NCBI GenBank assembly: GCA_963920525.1
Contig: OY986439.1
Coordinates: 30,824,319 to 30,888,318 of the forward strand
Reading direction: 5' to 3'
Source: Dichetophora obliterata
Lineage: Eukaryota > Arthropoda > Insecta > Diptera > Sciomyzidae
DNA length: 64,000 nt
Below the pieces are notes generated by a model. The model made no database searches and was not told where the DNA came from. It worked only from the letters and a program-made list of their open reading frames with translations. How positions within the stretch are numbered: the first letter of the stretch is position 1; every line of letters begins with the position of its first letter. Below, piece by piece: positions 23,386 through 37,600 of this stretch. The position numbers were made by a program, and so were the translations under genes.

Positions 23386-23659
23386 CAGAGCTGTGCAAAG
23401 AATGCATTCAATTTGATTTAAATCACAAAAAAATGAATCAATGAATAACGAAAAAAGAATGCATTCAATGAATGCAAAATTGATTTATAAATAAAATTTT
23501 TAATTCACATTCAATTTAAAAAAAATTATTAATTATTCATTTCAATTATTCATTTTCGTTATTCAGAATAATGAATCAAATTTTTTATTCATTTAAATGC
23601 TATTCACAAAGAATGCCATTCACAAAGAATTACAGAATTTTCAATTATTCTATTTTTAA

Positions 23660-24010
23660 TCATTATTCATTTTTTATTCGTTATTCATTTTTTATTCTTT
23701 ATTCATTTGTTATTCATTATTCATTTTTTATTCATTATTCATTTTTTATTCATTATGGATTGGTTATTCATTATTCATTTGTTATTCATTATTCATTTTT
23801 TATTCATTATTCATTTTTTATTCATTATTCATTTTTTATTCATTATTCATTTGTTATTCATTATTCATTTGTTATTCATTATTCATTTTTTATTCATTAT
23901 TCATTTCTTATTCATTATTCATTTGTTATTCATTATTCATTTTTTATTCATTATTCCGTTGTTATTCATTATTCATTTTTTATTCTTTATTCATTTGTTA
24001 TTCATTTTTT
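23660..24010. repeat. 18-bp minisatellite, left arm
   Basis: Tandem units of attcattattcatttKtt (K = g or t), about 18-19 copies, with occasional attcttt and attatgga variants. Every frame is open because the unit length is a multiple of three. Confidence 0.9.
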
Positions 24011-24295
24011 TGGTATTGCTTGTCAATTTGACGATATTGATAAGAACAAAAAAAAAAAAATTTAAAAAGTTAATATACATATATACAGAGTTGTTATTGC
24101 CTTCTTCAAACTTATTTGATCTAAATAGCTCACAATTAAAGTATTTTCATTTAAAAATTGGTTTAAGAAATCCAACATAAAACTTGATATAAAACGCGTC
24201 GTTCTCTAACTTCAGGAACAGAAAGATATCTGTTAATAAAAGTATGTACAATTTAAGTTACCAAAAACTTGTGAGAACTTCAAAATAATTTTTTG

Positions 24296-24465
24296 TACTT
24301 TTATATCGATGGCTTAATATAGAAAATGCGTAACTCGTTTTTTTTTGCGAAAGCTACGATTGTAAATTTGTTGCCTATTTTATATAAAAACAGCATTTAA
24401 AAAGTTTTCTATAGAAAAACGCCTTTTCTATATTAAACCATCGATATGTAAAAAAATTGAGTTTC
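24296..24465. repeat. Short inverted repeat in the foldback centre
   Basis: tatcgatggcttaatataga at ~24305 pairs with tctatattaaaccatcgata at ~24426, with ~100 bp between. It is either a small hairpin or a MITE remnant. Confidence 0.6.
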
Positions 24466-25251
24466 TCATCTGAATGAAACATGAAATAAACTTTTGAAAA
24501 AAGGAATCCAAGTAACCGAACTACCCCCTTAAATATGAAATAACTTCATGTACTTAGAATCGTACGCTTGCAAACACAAACTAGGTTAACACTAAACTGA
24601 ACGCAATCGGTAAATCTGGCCTGCTATTATTGCTTTTCGAATCTATACATGATTTTTCATTCTATACCATTATAAGTACATTAAATACATTTAATAATTA
24701 ATAAACCGTTACTGCGTTTAATAATAAAAATGATGGATATGTTCATTATCAGTAATTTGATGATGAGGTTCAGGAAAAGGTATAGAAGAAATATCGGTAG
24801 GTTGAGTGTTAATAAAATTCAGAGTGAGCTCAGCACGCAGTCATGACTATTTCCAGCGAATTAATGCCGAGCTTGCTTCTTCGTCCCAGTGGTAAATGGA
24901 TAACCGAAGTAACCAACTACATACTCTTAAATTTTTTGTCATAACCGATATACTTATTCCAGCGGGGTGTGAGGAATTGGTTCTTCATAAGTTAAGACAA
25001 CAGAGATCAAGCGTACGTTTAGAAACTAGTAAGGCCCAAATTAAACATGCTTTTAATGCCACCGAATTCTCTTACCAATTTCCTAAAATTTTTTTTGTTG
25101 CGTTTTTTTAACAGATTGAAGACGCGACGATTTAGGTTTGTCTGTTATGTTTTTTTTTGATTTCTTAAGATATTTATAAAATTTTTTTGCTGTTGTTATC
25201 TATATCGTCAAAATAATAAAAGAAAAAGACAGCCCGAGTCCTAAGCAATGA

Positions 25252-25605
25252 CAAAAAAATGAATAACAAATGAATAAAGAATAAAAAATGAATAATGAAT
25301 AACAAATGAATAATGAATAAAAAATGAATAATGAATAACAAATGAATAATAAATAACAAATGAATAATGAATAAAAAATGAATAATGAATAAAAAAAGAA
25401 TAATGAATAAAAAATGAATAATGAATAAAAAATAATAATGAATAAAAAATGAGTAATGAATAAAAAATGAATAATGAATAAAAAAAGAATAATGAATAAA
25501 AAATTAATAATGAACAAAAAATGAATAATGAATAACAAATGAATAAAGAATAAAAAATGAATTACGAAAAAAAAAATGAATAATGAATAAAAGTAGAATA
25601 ATTGA
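25252..25605. repeat. 18-bp minisatellite, right arm
   Basis: Same unit as the left arm in inverted orientation (aaMaaatgaataatgaat), roughly equal copy number but with a different order of variants. The arms have therefore not been perfectly homogenised. Confidence 0.9.
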
Positions 25606-25849
25606 AAATTCTGTAATTCTTTGTGAATGGCATTCTTTGTGAATAGCATTCAAATGAATAAAAGAATTGATTCATTATTCTGAATTACGAAAATGAATAA
25701 TTGAAATGATTAACTAATCATTTTTTTAAAATTGAATGTGAATTAAAAATTTTATTTATAAATCAATTTTGCATTCATTGAATGCATTCTTATGTCGTTA
25801 TTCAGTTGTACTTAAAATTCTGAATTTGAATGCAAACTTTACAGCTCTG

Positions 25850-26176
25850 CAACGTGGTATAAAAAATGTCATAGTTTTTAAGATATTGCCTTGGTTCATA
25901 CTTGTTTATCTACAAAATAAAGAACACATCCAAAAACGACTAAAATCGGATATAAACCTACTACCGGATATGAGCCTACTACGCTCTTAGACATATAAAA
26001 ATTTTCTAAAAACCAACTTCTCACCCGAAAAACATGTAGAAAAAATCTTGCAGATTTTTTTATAATTCCTCATATTAAAGAGTTTATGTTTCCTCTTCTA
26101 ATGAAAAAAAATGTTCATTCATTTAGAAGTTATATATTTTTGATCACAAAATGCCAAAAAATCACTTTCACGTCCA
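25850..26176. other. Right flank of foldback element
   Basis: 25870-25985 is the partner of 23215-23345. Otherwise nothing is recognised. Confidence 0.45.
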
Positions 26177-26184
26177 CTGTGCAC

Positions 26185-27913
26185 CAGCGGCGGATCTGGA
26201 AAAAATCTTGGGGGGGGGGTAAATTACCAAAGTCACACATTTTCGATTTGAGAAAATGTTGTCTTTTTACAAATAAAAAAATTGTACTTTTTTGAATTGA
26301 AATTATCGAATTGTGTAAGAAGCAATTTTTCCAGACACATACACGCACATTTCCGTATTTATTTATATTTCCCTTTTTCTGGAATATCTTAGCGAAAAGT
26401 AAATAAAAACCTCTAAATTTGACTAATTTTGGAATTAAGGTTGATTTATTAAAATTTTTCACATTTATTCCATTATAAAACATTGCACAATTATATTTTC
26501 AAATATGTGCAATGAAAAAACATAGTACTTTTCAATAAAAAAAATAAAGGAATTTGAAACTTATTGTTCTGACGTTACGACTATGATATGGTACACTTTG
26601 AAACATAAATGAACAATACAAAATGTATACTGATTATTAGATAGTCATTAGATAGAGACAAAATTATATGACAAAATCATCGCAGCGCTTCTTTTTTGCG
26701 GCAAAGTTATCAATAACTTCGTTAATATTTATTTTAATGTCTCTATGAATATGCAATAATGCGAGTCCATTCAATCGTTCTTGTTGCATAGTTGAACGTA
26801 ACCATGTTTTTAATCGTCGCAGTGTAGAAAAACTTCGCTCAGATGTTGCTACACTGATAGGAAGCGTGGCAAAGATAGCAAACGTTTTAGAAATTAGTGG
26901 AAAAATGTCATTGTCACAAAGAGTAAAAACGGTGTTGATATCATTAACCTTAGTTTCGCTCTCCCATTTACACTGCCAAATTTGAAGTTCATGAAATAAT
27001 TGAATTGGAATTAGTTCCTTATTACCGTCACAAAATGGAATTATTATCTTAGAAATGTTAACACTCAAATTGTTTAGCTTTTCATTGTTGTGTTTATCAA
27101 TTATGTTTGGCAGGATTTCGTTTACATATAGTTTTTGGAAAAATTTTTCGCTGAAACGAGCCGCCATATCAGCAATGATATCATCTAGTAATGGTATAAA
27201 TATGGAAATTCGAAAGTAGTCTTCTGGTGTTGAAACGTTGACATTACAACGATGACTCTGTCTTCCAGCAATACGAGGTATATTAATTGATATACCTAAA
27301 CTCAAGTATACATATTTTTTTCAGGTGATTACAGATCATGTTATTTTGCAAGCAAAATGGTCCTACTCTTCTCGCATCGCTTCATAAAAACGCCACGTAC
27401 ACACAAATGACGTCACAAAACAAAAAAAAAAACAAATTTTTTTTAAAGTACTATAATAATTGAAGCGCTCTCCAGAAAAACGTTGTAAACGACAAAATTG
27501 TAATTGTTCACTTGTATTTATTTTACAAGCACTTTTATTCATTTTTATTAACTTTTTTTAGTATGCGATAAAAATACCCCAAACTGCTCAACTGCTTACT
27601 CAGTTCTGTTTATATATAATATAAGAGAGTGATTCTCACAGTTATTCGCAAAAAAAAAATGTCGTCTACAACGTTATTCGCGATTATGCTTCAATTGTTG
27701 AAATCAATAAAAAACTTTATATCAATACCTCTGATTATTTTTTTTTTGGTAGTATTCTTTCAAAAAACGCCTTTAGAATCGCTTATGTATACATAAAAGT
27801 ACTCTTAAGTTGTGGGTACAATTATTTACTTCAAATAAAATATTAAAAAGTAAAGTATTTAAAAGTTCTTGGGGGGTAATTACCCCCTTTACCCCCCCTT
27901 GTATCCGCGCCTG
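26185..27913 (-). mobile_element. hAT transposon, internally deleted
   Basis: The ends CAGCGGCGGATC (26185) and the inverse of CAGGCGCGGATAC (ending 27913) are flanked by a perfect 8-bp duplication, CTGTGCAC, at 26177-26184 and 27914-27921. G-runs and taattacc follow both ends (ttggggggggggtaaattacc, left; its counterpart at 27870-27900). The 1729-bp copy retains only the C-terminal portion of a transposase on the minus strand. It is an internal deletion derivative of an Ac/ZMYM1-like hAT. Confidence 0.92.
26664..27305 (-). pseudogene. hAT transposase C-terminal fragment (dimerisation domain)
   Basis: The 213-codon open frame ends with the diagnostic hAT C-terminal block: a proline/valine-rich stretch leading to VATSERSFSTLRRLKTWLRS, then MQQERLNGLALLHIHRD, at residues ~150-200. 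In intact proteins this region dimerises and contributes the catalytic Glu region. The upstream half resembles the part of ZMYM1-like hAT transposases before it. The BED/zinc finger and the first two catalytic Asp motifs are missing, so it cannot be an active transposase. The start Met is simply the first in the remaining frame. Confidence 0.85.
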
Positions 27914-27921
27914 CTGTGCAC

Positions 27922-30179
27922 CGTATCAAAATACGTGTTTCTGCAAAATTTTACACTTCTGCAACTCAAAAAGTTTTTGGCTTCTTCTGTAAAATCATAA
28001 ACGTTGTTACGGCTTCTTGCATTTTATGTGTCGATATATATAATTTCTTAAGTTAAAAAATATCAAAAAAACTAAGGTTTTTAAGAAAATATATTCAGGT
28101 TGTGACATTCTTACCAGTAAAAGTTTTGACAATTTTCTCTATTACTTCTGTTTTGTAAGCTTACCTGAAAATAAAAAAAGGTTGGTTATTAATCTCTCTG
28201 TTTTTTAATGTATTAAGGTACAATATATAAAAAAAAAATTAGAAAACAAAACAAAGGAGACACTTATGCATATAAAGCAGATAGATTTTGGGTTCGATAC
28301 ATTTTCTTAACATGTTCTAGAACCTCCCTGCAAGGTCATATTCTCAATCCTGGACATTAACATAAGCACGGGACGTGAAAAATTCCAGAAAATTTTCAAA
28401 TTGGATGGGCGCAGCTAAAAAACTTGAGTTTGAATAAGTGTAAAATGGATGTTTCAAATCAAGATTCCTTTTTACATTTAAACGATATAAAAACTATTGA
28501 CCATAACTTACTCTAATGTTAAATCGTTCACTTAAACCAAATATGCCATATGATTTTAAAAAATAGTCCTTCACAGAAGTAACTGAAATCATAATATGTA
28601 AGTATTATTAAAATTGCATAACATTTGCAAATAATATCGTACAAATACATTGCCAAAAAAATGTGTCCATTCAATAGATTCCCTGGCAAAAACCTGAAGT
28701 TTCTTTTGCATTAAAAATAGAAATTTACTGGCAATGCTTTATTTTGCCCGATTGCACAAAATACTGATCTTAAGCTCGTTACTGTTGTGAACAAAACTGT
28801 TTGCTGTGCACAAAATTTGAGCAACAGTCACAACAACAAGAACACCAGCATCAACAACGACAACATTTACAACCAAATAAATTTACATACGAAAATAATT
28901 CAACATTGAGTTAAAGTACAATCCAAAGAAAGAAATTCCTTTATATCAATGTTACATAATTTCATGCTCAATATATGCTTAGCAAATGGTATGTGTGTAT
29001 AGACTTCCTTCTGACGTGAATGTAGTGTGTGCGTGTTTGTGTGAGTTGAATTTTTTGCCAAGCTTGACAGAAATTGAGTGCTTAGAAATTCAATGGTTTT
29101 TGCCAAAATAAATTATGCAATTTTTTCCACTTGAACTAAATTTTAGAGTTATTCTTTTCAAAGCATACTTTTTGGCTGAGTTCTCAAAAGGAGCACAGCA
29201 AATACGTACATTGTCTTTTGTTGCATATATTTTTGTGTGATTTTTTTCTTCTATTTTACCATTTTGTTGTAGTCATAAATATTTGTTTCTTTTACGATTG
29301 CCAAAACTAACAACAGCAACAAAACGAAAAATATTCATATGCAAAATATTGCGTGCTTGTGTGAGTCTACTTCAATGTTCTTATAATAAAATTGACATTT
29401 TATAATGCATGTATTTTATTTTCTTTACAAAAAGCACACACACACACTCACACTCTCATACAGAGGAAGTATAGGGAATAACTTCTGGCGTTTTCTTGTT
29501 CTCTGGCATGTTTTGGTTAGAATAATAAAACCGAACTCAAAACAAAAGCAATAACAAATAAAAAATAGCTTAAGAGTTAGCAAAAAAGATCATAAAATAT
29601 TATGTATAAAAAAGTACAACATAAAATCGAATGTTACAGCCACAGCGTATAAATGTTGCAGTGAAATATGTTTTTTCTTTTTTTTTTGTCTTGTTCAGCT
29701 TCTAGCAAGGATTGCAAGAAGTGTGCTGACTGCAAGATGGAGATTGTTGATGGCAGGGCGTAAGGCAGGGTGTTACAGTGTTGGGTAAACAATGAGCATG
29801 AAGTGCGCTATGGACGTGTTTGTCTGCGACAACGTGTTGGTCTGCAGACACATGTTTGGATTTTTAATGCTTTTTCTATGCTACTCTCTCTCTATTCCTC
29901 CCCACCTCCCCTCCCCTTACTTGTTGTGTCAGAAAGTTTAGAGAGTTTCAGCCTGTTGAGGTTCAAGTTGTGATTATTGTTGTTTGTTTTTTGAGCCATT
30001 TTTGCCATTTAAAGGTTATTGTTTAGCAGTTAGGCGAACATGAGTTTTCTATTTGTTAACATGCGAACATGTGTAAGGAGCATACATATGATAATGATAG
30101 TTATGATGTGAGTGGTGAAGAGCAATGAGAATGTATTAAGTGGCAACGAGTGTTATTTATTTAAAAGTTTTTCTTAAAT
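27922..30179. other. Unassigned DNA
   Basis: AT-rich with CAA-rich stretches (28830-28880), short CA repeats (29434-29450) and a C/T-rich tract near 29885-29925. No gene is recognised. Open frames at 28900-29106 and 29770-29973 lack motifs. Confidence 0.4.
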
Positions 30180-30690
30180 GGAATAGACTTTTGTGATTTA
30201 AGGCTTACTTCAAATAGGAAAAGAATTGTAGAACAAAACTGTGTCCAACCGAAATTCAACAAGCAATTTACAAACTCCAATTCTCAAACTACAGCTAGAA
30301 ATTTTAATGCTATAAGCCAAAGCATGTGCTTAAGTAAAATGTTTATACAAATTCTTAAGTAAGAGTATAAAGTTTTTCGAATTCAAATACTATTAATCAT
30401 GCTAAAGTAAAAACCTTATGTTTATATAGGCAAGTGATAAAGCAAAATTATAAAATTTTAACTTTCAAACCTTTCCACTTTTAAAAAAGCAAGTGATTCT
30501 ACAGTGAACTTTAATCAAATTCTTCAGCACATGCTTAAGTAAATACCTAATGTTTAAGCAAATGCTAAATGTTCATGCAAATTATTAAGCAAATGCCAAA
30601 TGCTTATGTAAGTGTTTAATCAAATGCTAAATGCTTATGCAAATGTTTCAGCAAATACTAAAATCTTATACAATAAACCTTTAAGTCCTT
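30180..30690. repeat. Degenerate AAGCAAATGC-type repeat (left patch)
   Basis: Words such as aagcaaatgctaaatg, cttatgcaaatg and tgcttaagtaaa recur every ~10-25 bp. A larger unit (tttaatcaaattcttcag...atgcttaagtaaatacctaatgtttaagcaaatgct) is the same one that recurs through 51-55 kb. Confidence 0.75.
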
Positions 30691-31020
30691 AACCCTTTGT
30701 TTGGCCGTGTTGCAGATCTGTAGCAAACCGAATAATGTCCGAATTTAACACTTCGTGGTCCATTTACAACAAACAAATAATTTTTGCATAACAATCACAA
30801 ATTGAAGAACGGGAGCGGGTCAGTTTTCTGCTTGTCAAAAAGCTGTAATTTTTACAGTATTTTTAGAATACTGTATGTCTATAAACCTGTATTTCAATAG
30901 AATGTTTTTTAAAAATTCGGCTTTCAAAAAGTCTGCTCTTCATTTGCAGCATTTTAACTGTATTTGTGATACAAAATGGTGTTTTTTAAGATTAAATAAA
31001 TTGCCCTTGTACCGAAAGTT

Positions 31021-34000
31021 TTTATTTATAATTTATAATTTATAATTTATAATTTATAATTTAAAATTTATAATTTATAATTTATAATTTATAATTTATA
31101 ATTTATAATTTATAATTTATAATTTATAATTTATAATTTATAATTTATAATTTATAATTTATAATTTATAATTTATAATTTATAATTTATAATTTATAAT
31201 TTATAATTTATAATTTATAATTTATAATTTATAATCTATAATTTATAATTTATAATTTATAATTTATAATTTATAATCTATAATTTATAATTTATAATTT
31301 ATAATTTATAATTTATAATTTATAATTTATAATTTATAATTTATAATTTATAATTTATAATTTATAATTTATAATTTATAATTTATAATTTATAATTTAT
31401 AATTTATAATTTATAATTTATAATTTATAATCTATAATTTATAATTTATAATTTATAATTTATAATTTATAATTTATAATTTATAATTTATAATTTATAA
31501 TTTATAATTTATAATTTATAATTTATAATTTATAATTTATAATCTATAATTTATAATTTATAATTTATAATTTATAATTTATAATTTATAATCTATAATT
31601 TATAATTTATAATTTATAATTTATAATTTATAATTTATAATTTATAATTTATAATCTATAATTTATAATTTATAATTTATAATTTATAATTTATAATTTA
31701 TAATTTATAATTTATAATTTATAATTTATAATTTATAATTTATAATTTATAATTTATAATTTATAATTTATAATTTATAATTTATAATTTATAATTTATA
31801 ATTTATAATTTATAATTTATAATTTATAATTTATAATTTATAATTTATAATTTATAATTTATAATTTATAATTTATAATTTATAATTTATAATTTATAAT
31901 TTATAATTTATAATTTATAATTTATAATTTATAATTTATAATTTATAATTTATAATTTATAATTTATAATTTATAATTTATAATTTATAATTTATAATTT
32001 ATAATTTATAATTTATAATTTATAATTTATAATTTATAATTTATAATTTATAATTTATAATTTATAATTTATAATTTATAATTTATAATTTATAATTTAT
32101 AATTTATAATTTATAATTTATAATTTATAATTTATAATTTATAATTTATAATTTATAATTTATAATTTATAATTTATAATTTATAATTTATAATTTATAA
32201 TTTATAATTTATAATTTATAATTTATAATTTATAATTTATAATTTATAATTTATAATTTATAATTTATAATTTATAATTTATAATTTATAATTTATAATT
32301 TATAATTTATAATTTATAATTTATAATTTATAATTTATAATTTATAATTTATAATTTATAATTTATAATTTATAATTTATAATTTATAATTTATAATTTA
32401 TAATTTATAATTTATAATTTATAATTTATAATTTATAATTTATAATTTATAATTTATAATTTATAATTTATAATTTATAATTTATAATTTATAATTTATA
32501 ATTTATAATTTATAATTTATAATTTATAATTTATAATTTATAATTTATAATTTATAATTTATAATTTATAATTTATAATTTATAATTTATAATTTATAAT
32601 TTATAATTTATAATTTATAATTTATAATTTATAATTTATAATTTATAATTTATAATTTATAATTTATAATTTATAATTTATAATTTATAATTTATAATTT
32701 ATAATTTATAATTTATAATTTATAATTTATAATTTATAATTTATAATTTATAATTTATAATTTATAATTTATAATTTATAATTTATAATTTATAATTTAT
32801 AATTTATAATTTATAATTTATAATTTATAATTTATAATTTATAATTTATAATTTATAATTTATAATTTATAATTTATAATTTATAATTTATAATTTATAA
32901 TTTATAATTTATAATTTATAATTTATAATTTATAATTTATAATTTATAATTTATAATTTATAATTTATAATTTATAATTTATAATTTATAATTTATAATT
33001 TATAATTTATAATTTATAATTTATAATTTATAATTTATAATTTATAATTTATAATTTATAATTTATAATTTATAATTTATAATTTATAATTTATAATTTA
33101 TAATTTATAATTTATAATTTATAATTTATAATTTATAATTTATAATTTATAATTTATAATTTATAATTTATAATTTATAATTTATAATTTATAATTTATA
33201 ATTTATAATTTATAATTTATAATTTATAATTTATAATTTATAATTTATAATTTATAATTTATAATTTATAATTTATAATTTATAATTTATAATTTATAAT
33301 TTATAATTTATAATTTATAATTTATAATTTATAATTTATAATTTATAATTTATAATTTATAATTTATAATTTATAATTTATAATTTATAATTTATAATTT
33401 ATAATTTATAATTTATAATTTATAATTTATAATTTATAATTTATAATTTATAATTTATAATTTATAATTTATAATTTATAATTTATAATTTATAATTTAT
33501 AATTTATAATTTATAATTTATAATTTATAATTTATAATTTATAATTTATAATTTATAATTTATAATTTATAATTTATAATTTATAATTTATAATTTATAA
33601 TTTATAATTTATAATTTATAATTTATAATTTATAATTTATAATTTATAATTTATAATTTATAATTTATAATTTATAATTTATAATTTATAATTTATAATT
33701 TATAATTTATAATTTATAATTTATAATTTATAATTTATAATTTATAATTTATAATTTATAATTTATAATTTATAATTTATAATTTATAATTTATAATTTA
33801 TAATTTATAATTTATAATTTATAATTTATAATTTATAATTTATAATTTATAATTTATAATTTATAATTTATAATTTATAATTTATAATTTATAATTTATA
33901 ATTTATAATTTATAATTTATAATTTATAATTTATAATTTATAATTTATAATTTATAATTTATAATTTATAATTTATAATTTATAATTTATAATTTATAAT

Positions 34001-34605
34001 TTATAATTTATAATTTATAATTTATAATTTATAATTTATAATTTATAATTTATAATTTATAATTTATAATTTATAATTTATAATTTATAATTTATAATTT
34101 ATAATTTATAATTTATAATTTATAATTTATAATTTATAATTTATAATTTATAATTTATAATTTATAATTTATAATTTATAATTTATAATTTATAATTTAT
34201 AATTTATAATTTATAATTTATAATTTATAATTTATAATTTATAATTTATAATTTATAATTTATAATTTATAATTTATAATTTATAATTTATAATTTATAA
34301 TTTATAATTTATAATTTATAATTTATAATTTATAATTTATAATTTATAATTTATAATTTATAATTTATAATTTATAATTTATAATTTATAATTTATAATT
34401 TATAATTTATAATTTATAATTTATAATTTATAATTTATAATTTATAATTTATAATTTATAATTTATAATTTATAATTTATAATTTATAATTTATAATTTA
34501 TAATTTATAATTTATAATTTATAATTTATAATTTATAATTTATAATTTATAATTTATAATTTATAATTTATAATTTATAATTTATAATTTATAATTTATA
34601 ATTTA
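31021..34605. repeat. Heptamer satellite (AATTTAT)n, array 1
   Basis: About 3.58 kb (~510 units) of the 7-bp unit TAATTTA, almost perfect. Variants are clustered near the left edge: AATCTAT units at 31236, 31278, 31432, 31544, 31593 and 31656 (spacings all multiples of 7) and a taaaatt variant at ~31065. The unit is not self-complementary, so the strand can be read, and it is the same in all three arrays. Confidence 0.99.
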
Positions 34606-37600
34606 CTAGCTGAAACCCGGCGCGTTGCTGCCACTCTCCCTATTCAAACGCCCATAAAATGTTATCAGTTAAACAGCATGTCTAAATTGAGGTCAAATAC
34701 TGAATTCCGAGACTGTGCGACCTATATCCACAAAGCTATTCGATATAACAATTTTGGGTTGTATAGGAAGTGCCACGCCCTCTTGATCACCCCTCATAGA
34801 ATGTAATCAATTAAACTGCATGTGTACATGGAGGTCGAATACCGAATACCAAAACTGTGCGACATATAACTCCAAATATATTCGATAACACAAATTTGGG
34901 TTGTATGGGAGGTGCCACGCCCCCCGACAAACTCTAAAAAATTTTATCAGTAAATCTTCATGCGTAAATTTTGGTCAAATACTGAATTCCGATGCTGTGC
35001 GACCTATAACTCTAAAGCTATTTGATAGCACAAAGTTGGGTTGTATGGGAAGTGTCACTCCCCTTTTCCCTACGCCCATAAAATGTAAAAAATGAAAGTG
35101 CATGTATAAATTTAGGTCGAATACCGATTTCTTACGCTGTCAACCTATAACTTCAAAGCAATTCGATATTGCAAATTTGGGATGTAAGGGAGATGTCAGG
35201 CCTCCCTGTCCAACGCCCATAAAAAAAAAATCATTGAAACTGCATGTGTAAATTGAGGTCAAAAACTGAATTCCAAAGCTGAATTCCTATAAATTCAAAG
35301 CTATTCGATATCACCAATTTGGATTGTATGAGAGGTGCCCCTCCCCCTTGTCCAACTCCCATAAAATTTCATCACTGAAACGGTACGTCTAAATTGTGGT
35401 CGAATACCGAATTTCTAAGCTGTGCAACCCATAACGCTATTCGATAACACAAATTGTTTTTATATTAATGGGAGGTAAAAGAAGGTGTGGCATTTCTTCT
35501 TAAACCATCTCGTACTCAAAGCAAAGCCACTTACAAAATTTGAGCTCAATCGGACCAATAGTATCGGAGTGTTGTGATATTTCCAAAAGTAGGCGTAGAT
35601 GAAGTGTGACAACGCCTGTTTTTATTAAAGTTAGTGACAGTCATCATAAGAACTTATTTACCAAATTTTAATTTAATACGACCAAAACCTTCTTAAATAT
35701 AGCATTTTTATTGATTTGTGGGCGATAAAAGGGGTGTGGCATTACTTTTTTCCTAAACCTTTGCGTAGCAGTTACGAACAAACCAGTAGAAGGAAGTATC
35801 CTATTTGGTCTAGTCGTTTTCAAGTTTTAAGCATCCGAACAAATCACGATTCATTTTTATATGTACAGATATTGATTTGTGGGCGCTAAAAGTGGGCGTG
35901 AAAACATTTATGTATCGTGACTGCCTCTTGGAGCACCTACACAGCAAGTTTCAGTATAAAAATGTGTAGAACTCCGGAATTGCCATGATTTCGAAAAAGT
36001 GGGCGTATATAAATTGCGACGAAAAAGTGATTTTTGTACAGTTACTGACAGTTACCATCTGAACAAAATGATAATATCTTAGTTTTTACGATCGAAACCG
36101 TCTGATATATATCCCTTATTTGGTTTGTGGTCGATAGCGCAAATTTGGCTTGTATGGGAGGAACCACGCCCCCTCGTCCAAACGTTACCAAACCTCACAG
36201 GAACAATCTATCACCTCGGCAAACGTTGTTCTGCCACAGACCGCCTTACTGCCATACACGAAAATGTCAAGAAATGTCAAATATATTCACCATTTTCAGT
36301 ATAGCTGCCGAAAGTAGCCATGTGCACTAAATAACCACATTTTAGTCTAATACGATCAAAACCGTGCGAAATATAGCATTTTTGTTGTTTTGCAAGCGGT
36401 AAAAAGGGGTGCGGTAAAATATTTCCCTTGAGCCATCTCGTAATCGAAACAAATCGACTGCCCAAATTTCAGCTCAATTTAGGGAAAGCCTGGCGCACTT
36501 TACTTCACTGGACGCTAACTCCCCGAAAAGTGAGTTTAACTAAAGTAGGGCAGGCCTATTGATAGTGCACTTGCCGAGAGTAACCATATGTACTGAATTA
36601 CAAAATTTTTGTCTAATACGACCCAAACCGTTGAAATAAAACGTTTTCATTGGTTTGTGGGCGGTAAAAGGGGGGCGTGGAGATCAATTTTTAGTACAGT
36701 TGCTAACAGTAACCGTACAAACTAAGCCAACATTTTAGCTCAATCGACCCAGTAGTCAATTTTGATGGTTTCTTAAAAGTGGGTGTGGCTATATAGCGAT
36801 GACGCCCTTTTTTAGTACAATTGCCGAAAGTAACCATACAAACTTAAGTATCATATGTTAGTCTCATACGGCCAAAACTGCATGAAATATAGCATTTTCA
36901 CTGATTTGTGGGCGCAAAAGGGGGCGTGGAAACCAATTTTTCGTACAGTTACTGTCAGTAACTTCACAAACCAAAGTACCAAATTTAGGTCTTATACGAC
37001 CAAAACCGTCTGAAATAAACCATTTTCATTTATTTGTGGGCGGTAAAAGGGGGCGTGGAAACCCATTTTTAGGACAGTTGTCGACAGTAGCCGTACATAC
37101 TAAATTACAAAATTTTAGCCATATACGACCCAAACCAACTTAAATGTAACATTTTTATTGATTTGGGGGTGGTAAAAGGGGGGTGTGGCAAATTTTTTTC
37201 CTCAACCATCTCGTACCTGAAACAAATCGACTGCCAAAATTCCAGGTCAATCGGTTCAGTAGTTTTGGAGTCTATAGACATCACACTACCAGACACACAT
37301 CGTTTTGCTTTATATATATATATAGATATTGATTTGTGGGCGTTAAAAGTGGGCGTGAAAACATTTATAAATTGTGTTCGTACCTAAACAGCAAGTTTCA
37401 CTGTAAAAATGTGCAGAACTCCGGAATTGCCATGATTTCGAAAAAGTGGGCGTATTTATATAACGACCACGCCCATTTTTTGTACAGTTACCGACAGTAA
37501 CTATCTGAACAAAATCACCAAATCTTAGTTTTTTACGATTGAAACCGTGAAATATTTTTCTTTTTTTTTGTTTGTGATCGATGGAGCAAATTTGGCTTGT

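Larger units (their letters stand above)
23386..25849. mobile_element. Foldback, hAT-like element with minisatellite arms
   Basis: Inverted arms (about 23386-24025 and 25245-25849) begin CAGAGCTGTGCAAAGAATGC on the left and end ...ACAGCTCTG on the right. The bases beyond the ends, TGACGTGG and CAACGTGG, agree in 6 of 8 positions, compatible with an eroded hAT-type 8-bp duplication. Each arm contains the same ordered parts: terminus, gaatgcattcaatgaatgc, attcacattcaattt, then an 18-bp minisatellite. The ~1.2-kb centre (24030-25240) has no recognisable transposase. Hydrophobic open frames in the arms are translations of the minisatellite and are not genes. Confidence 0.75.

Noticed and set aside
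23571..24180. Long hydrophobic open frames in two phases (IHYSFF- and FIIHLL-type repeats)
   Set aside because: They are translations of the 18-bp minisatellite. All frames of a unit divisible by three stay open unless the unit has a stop, and the mirror frames appear in the other arm (25174-25649).
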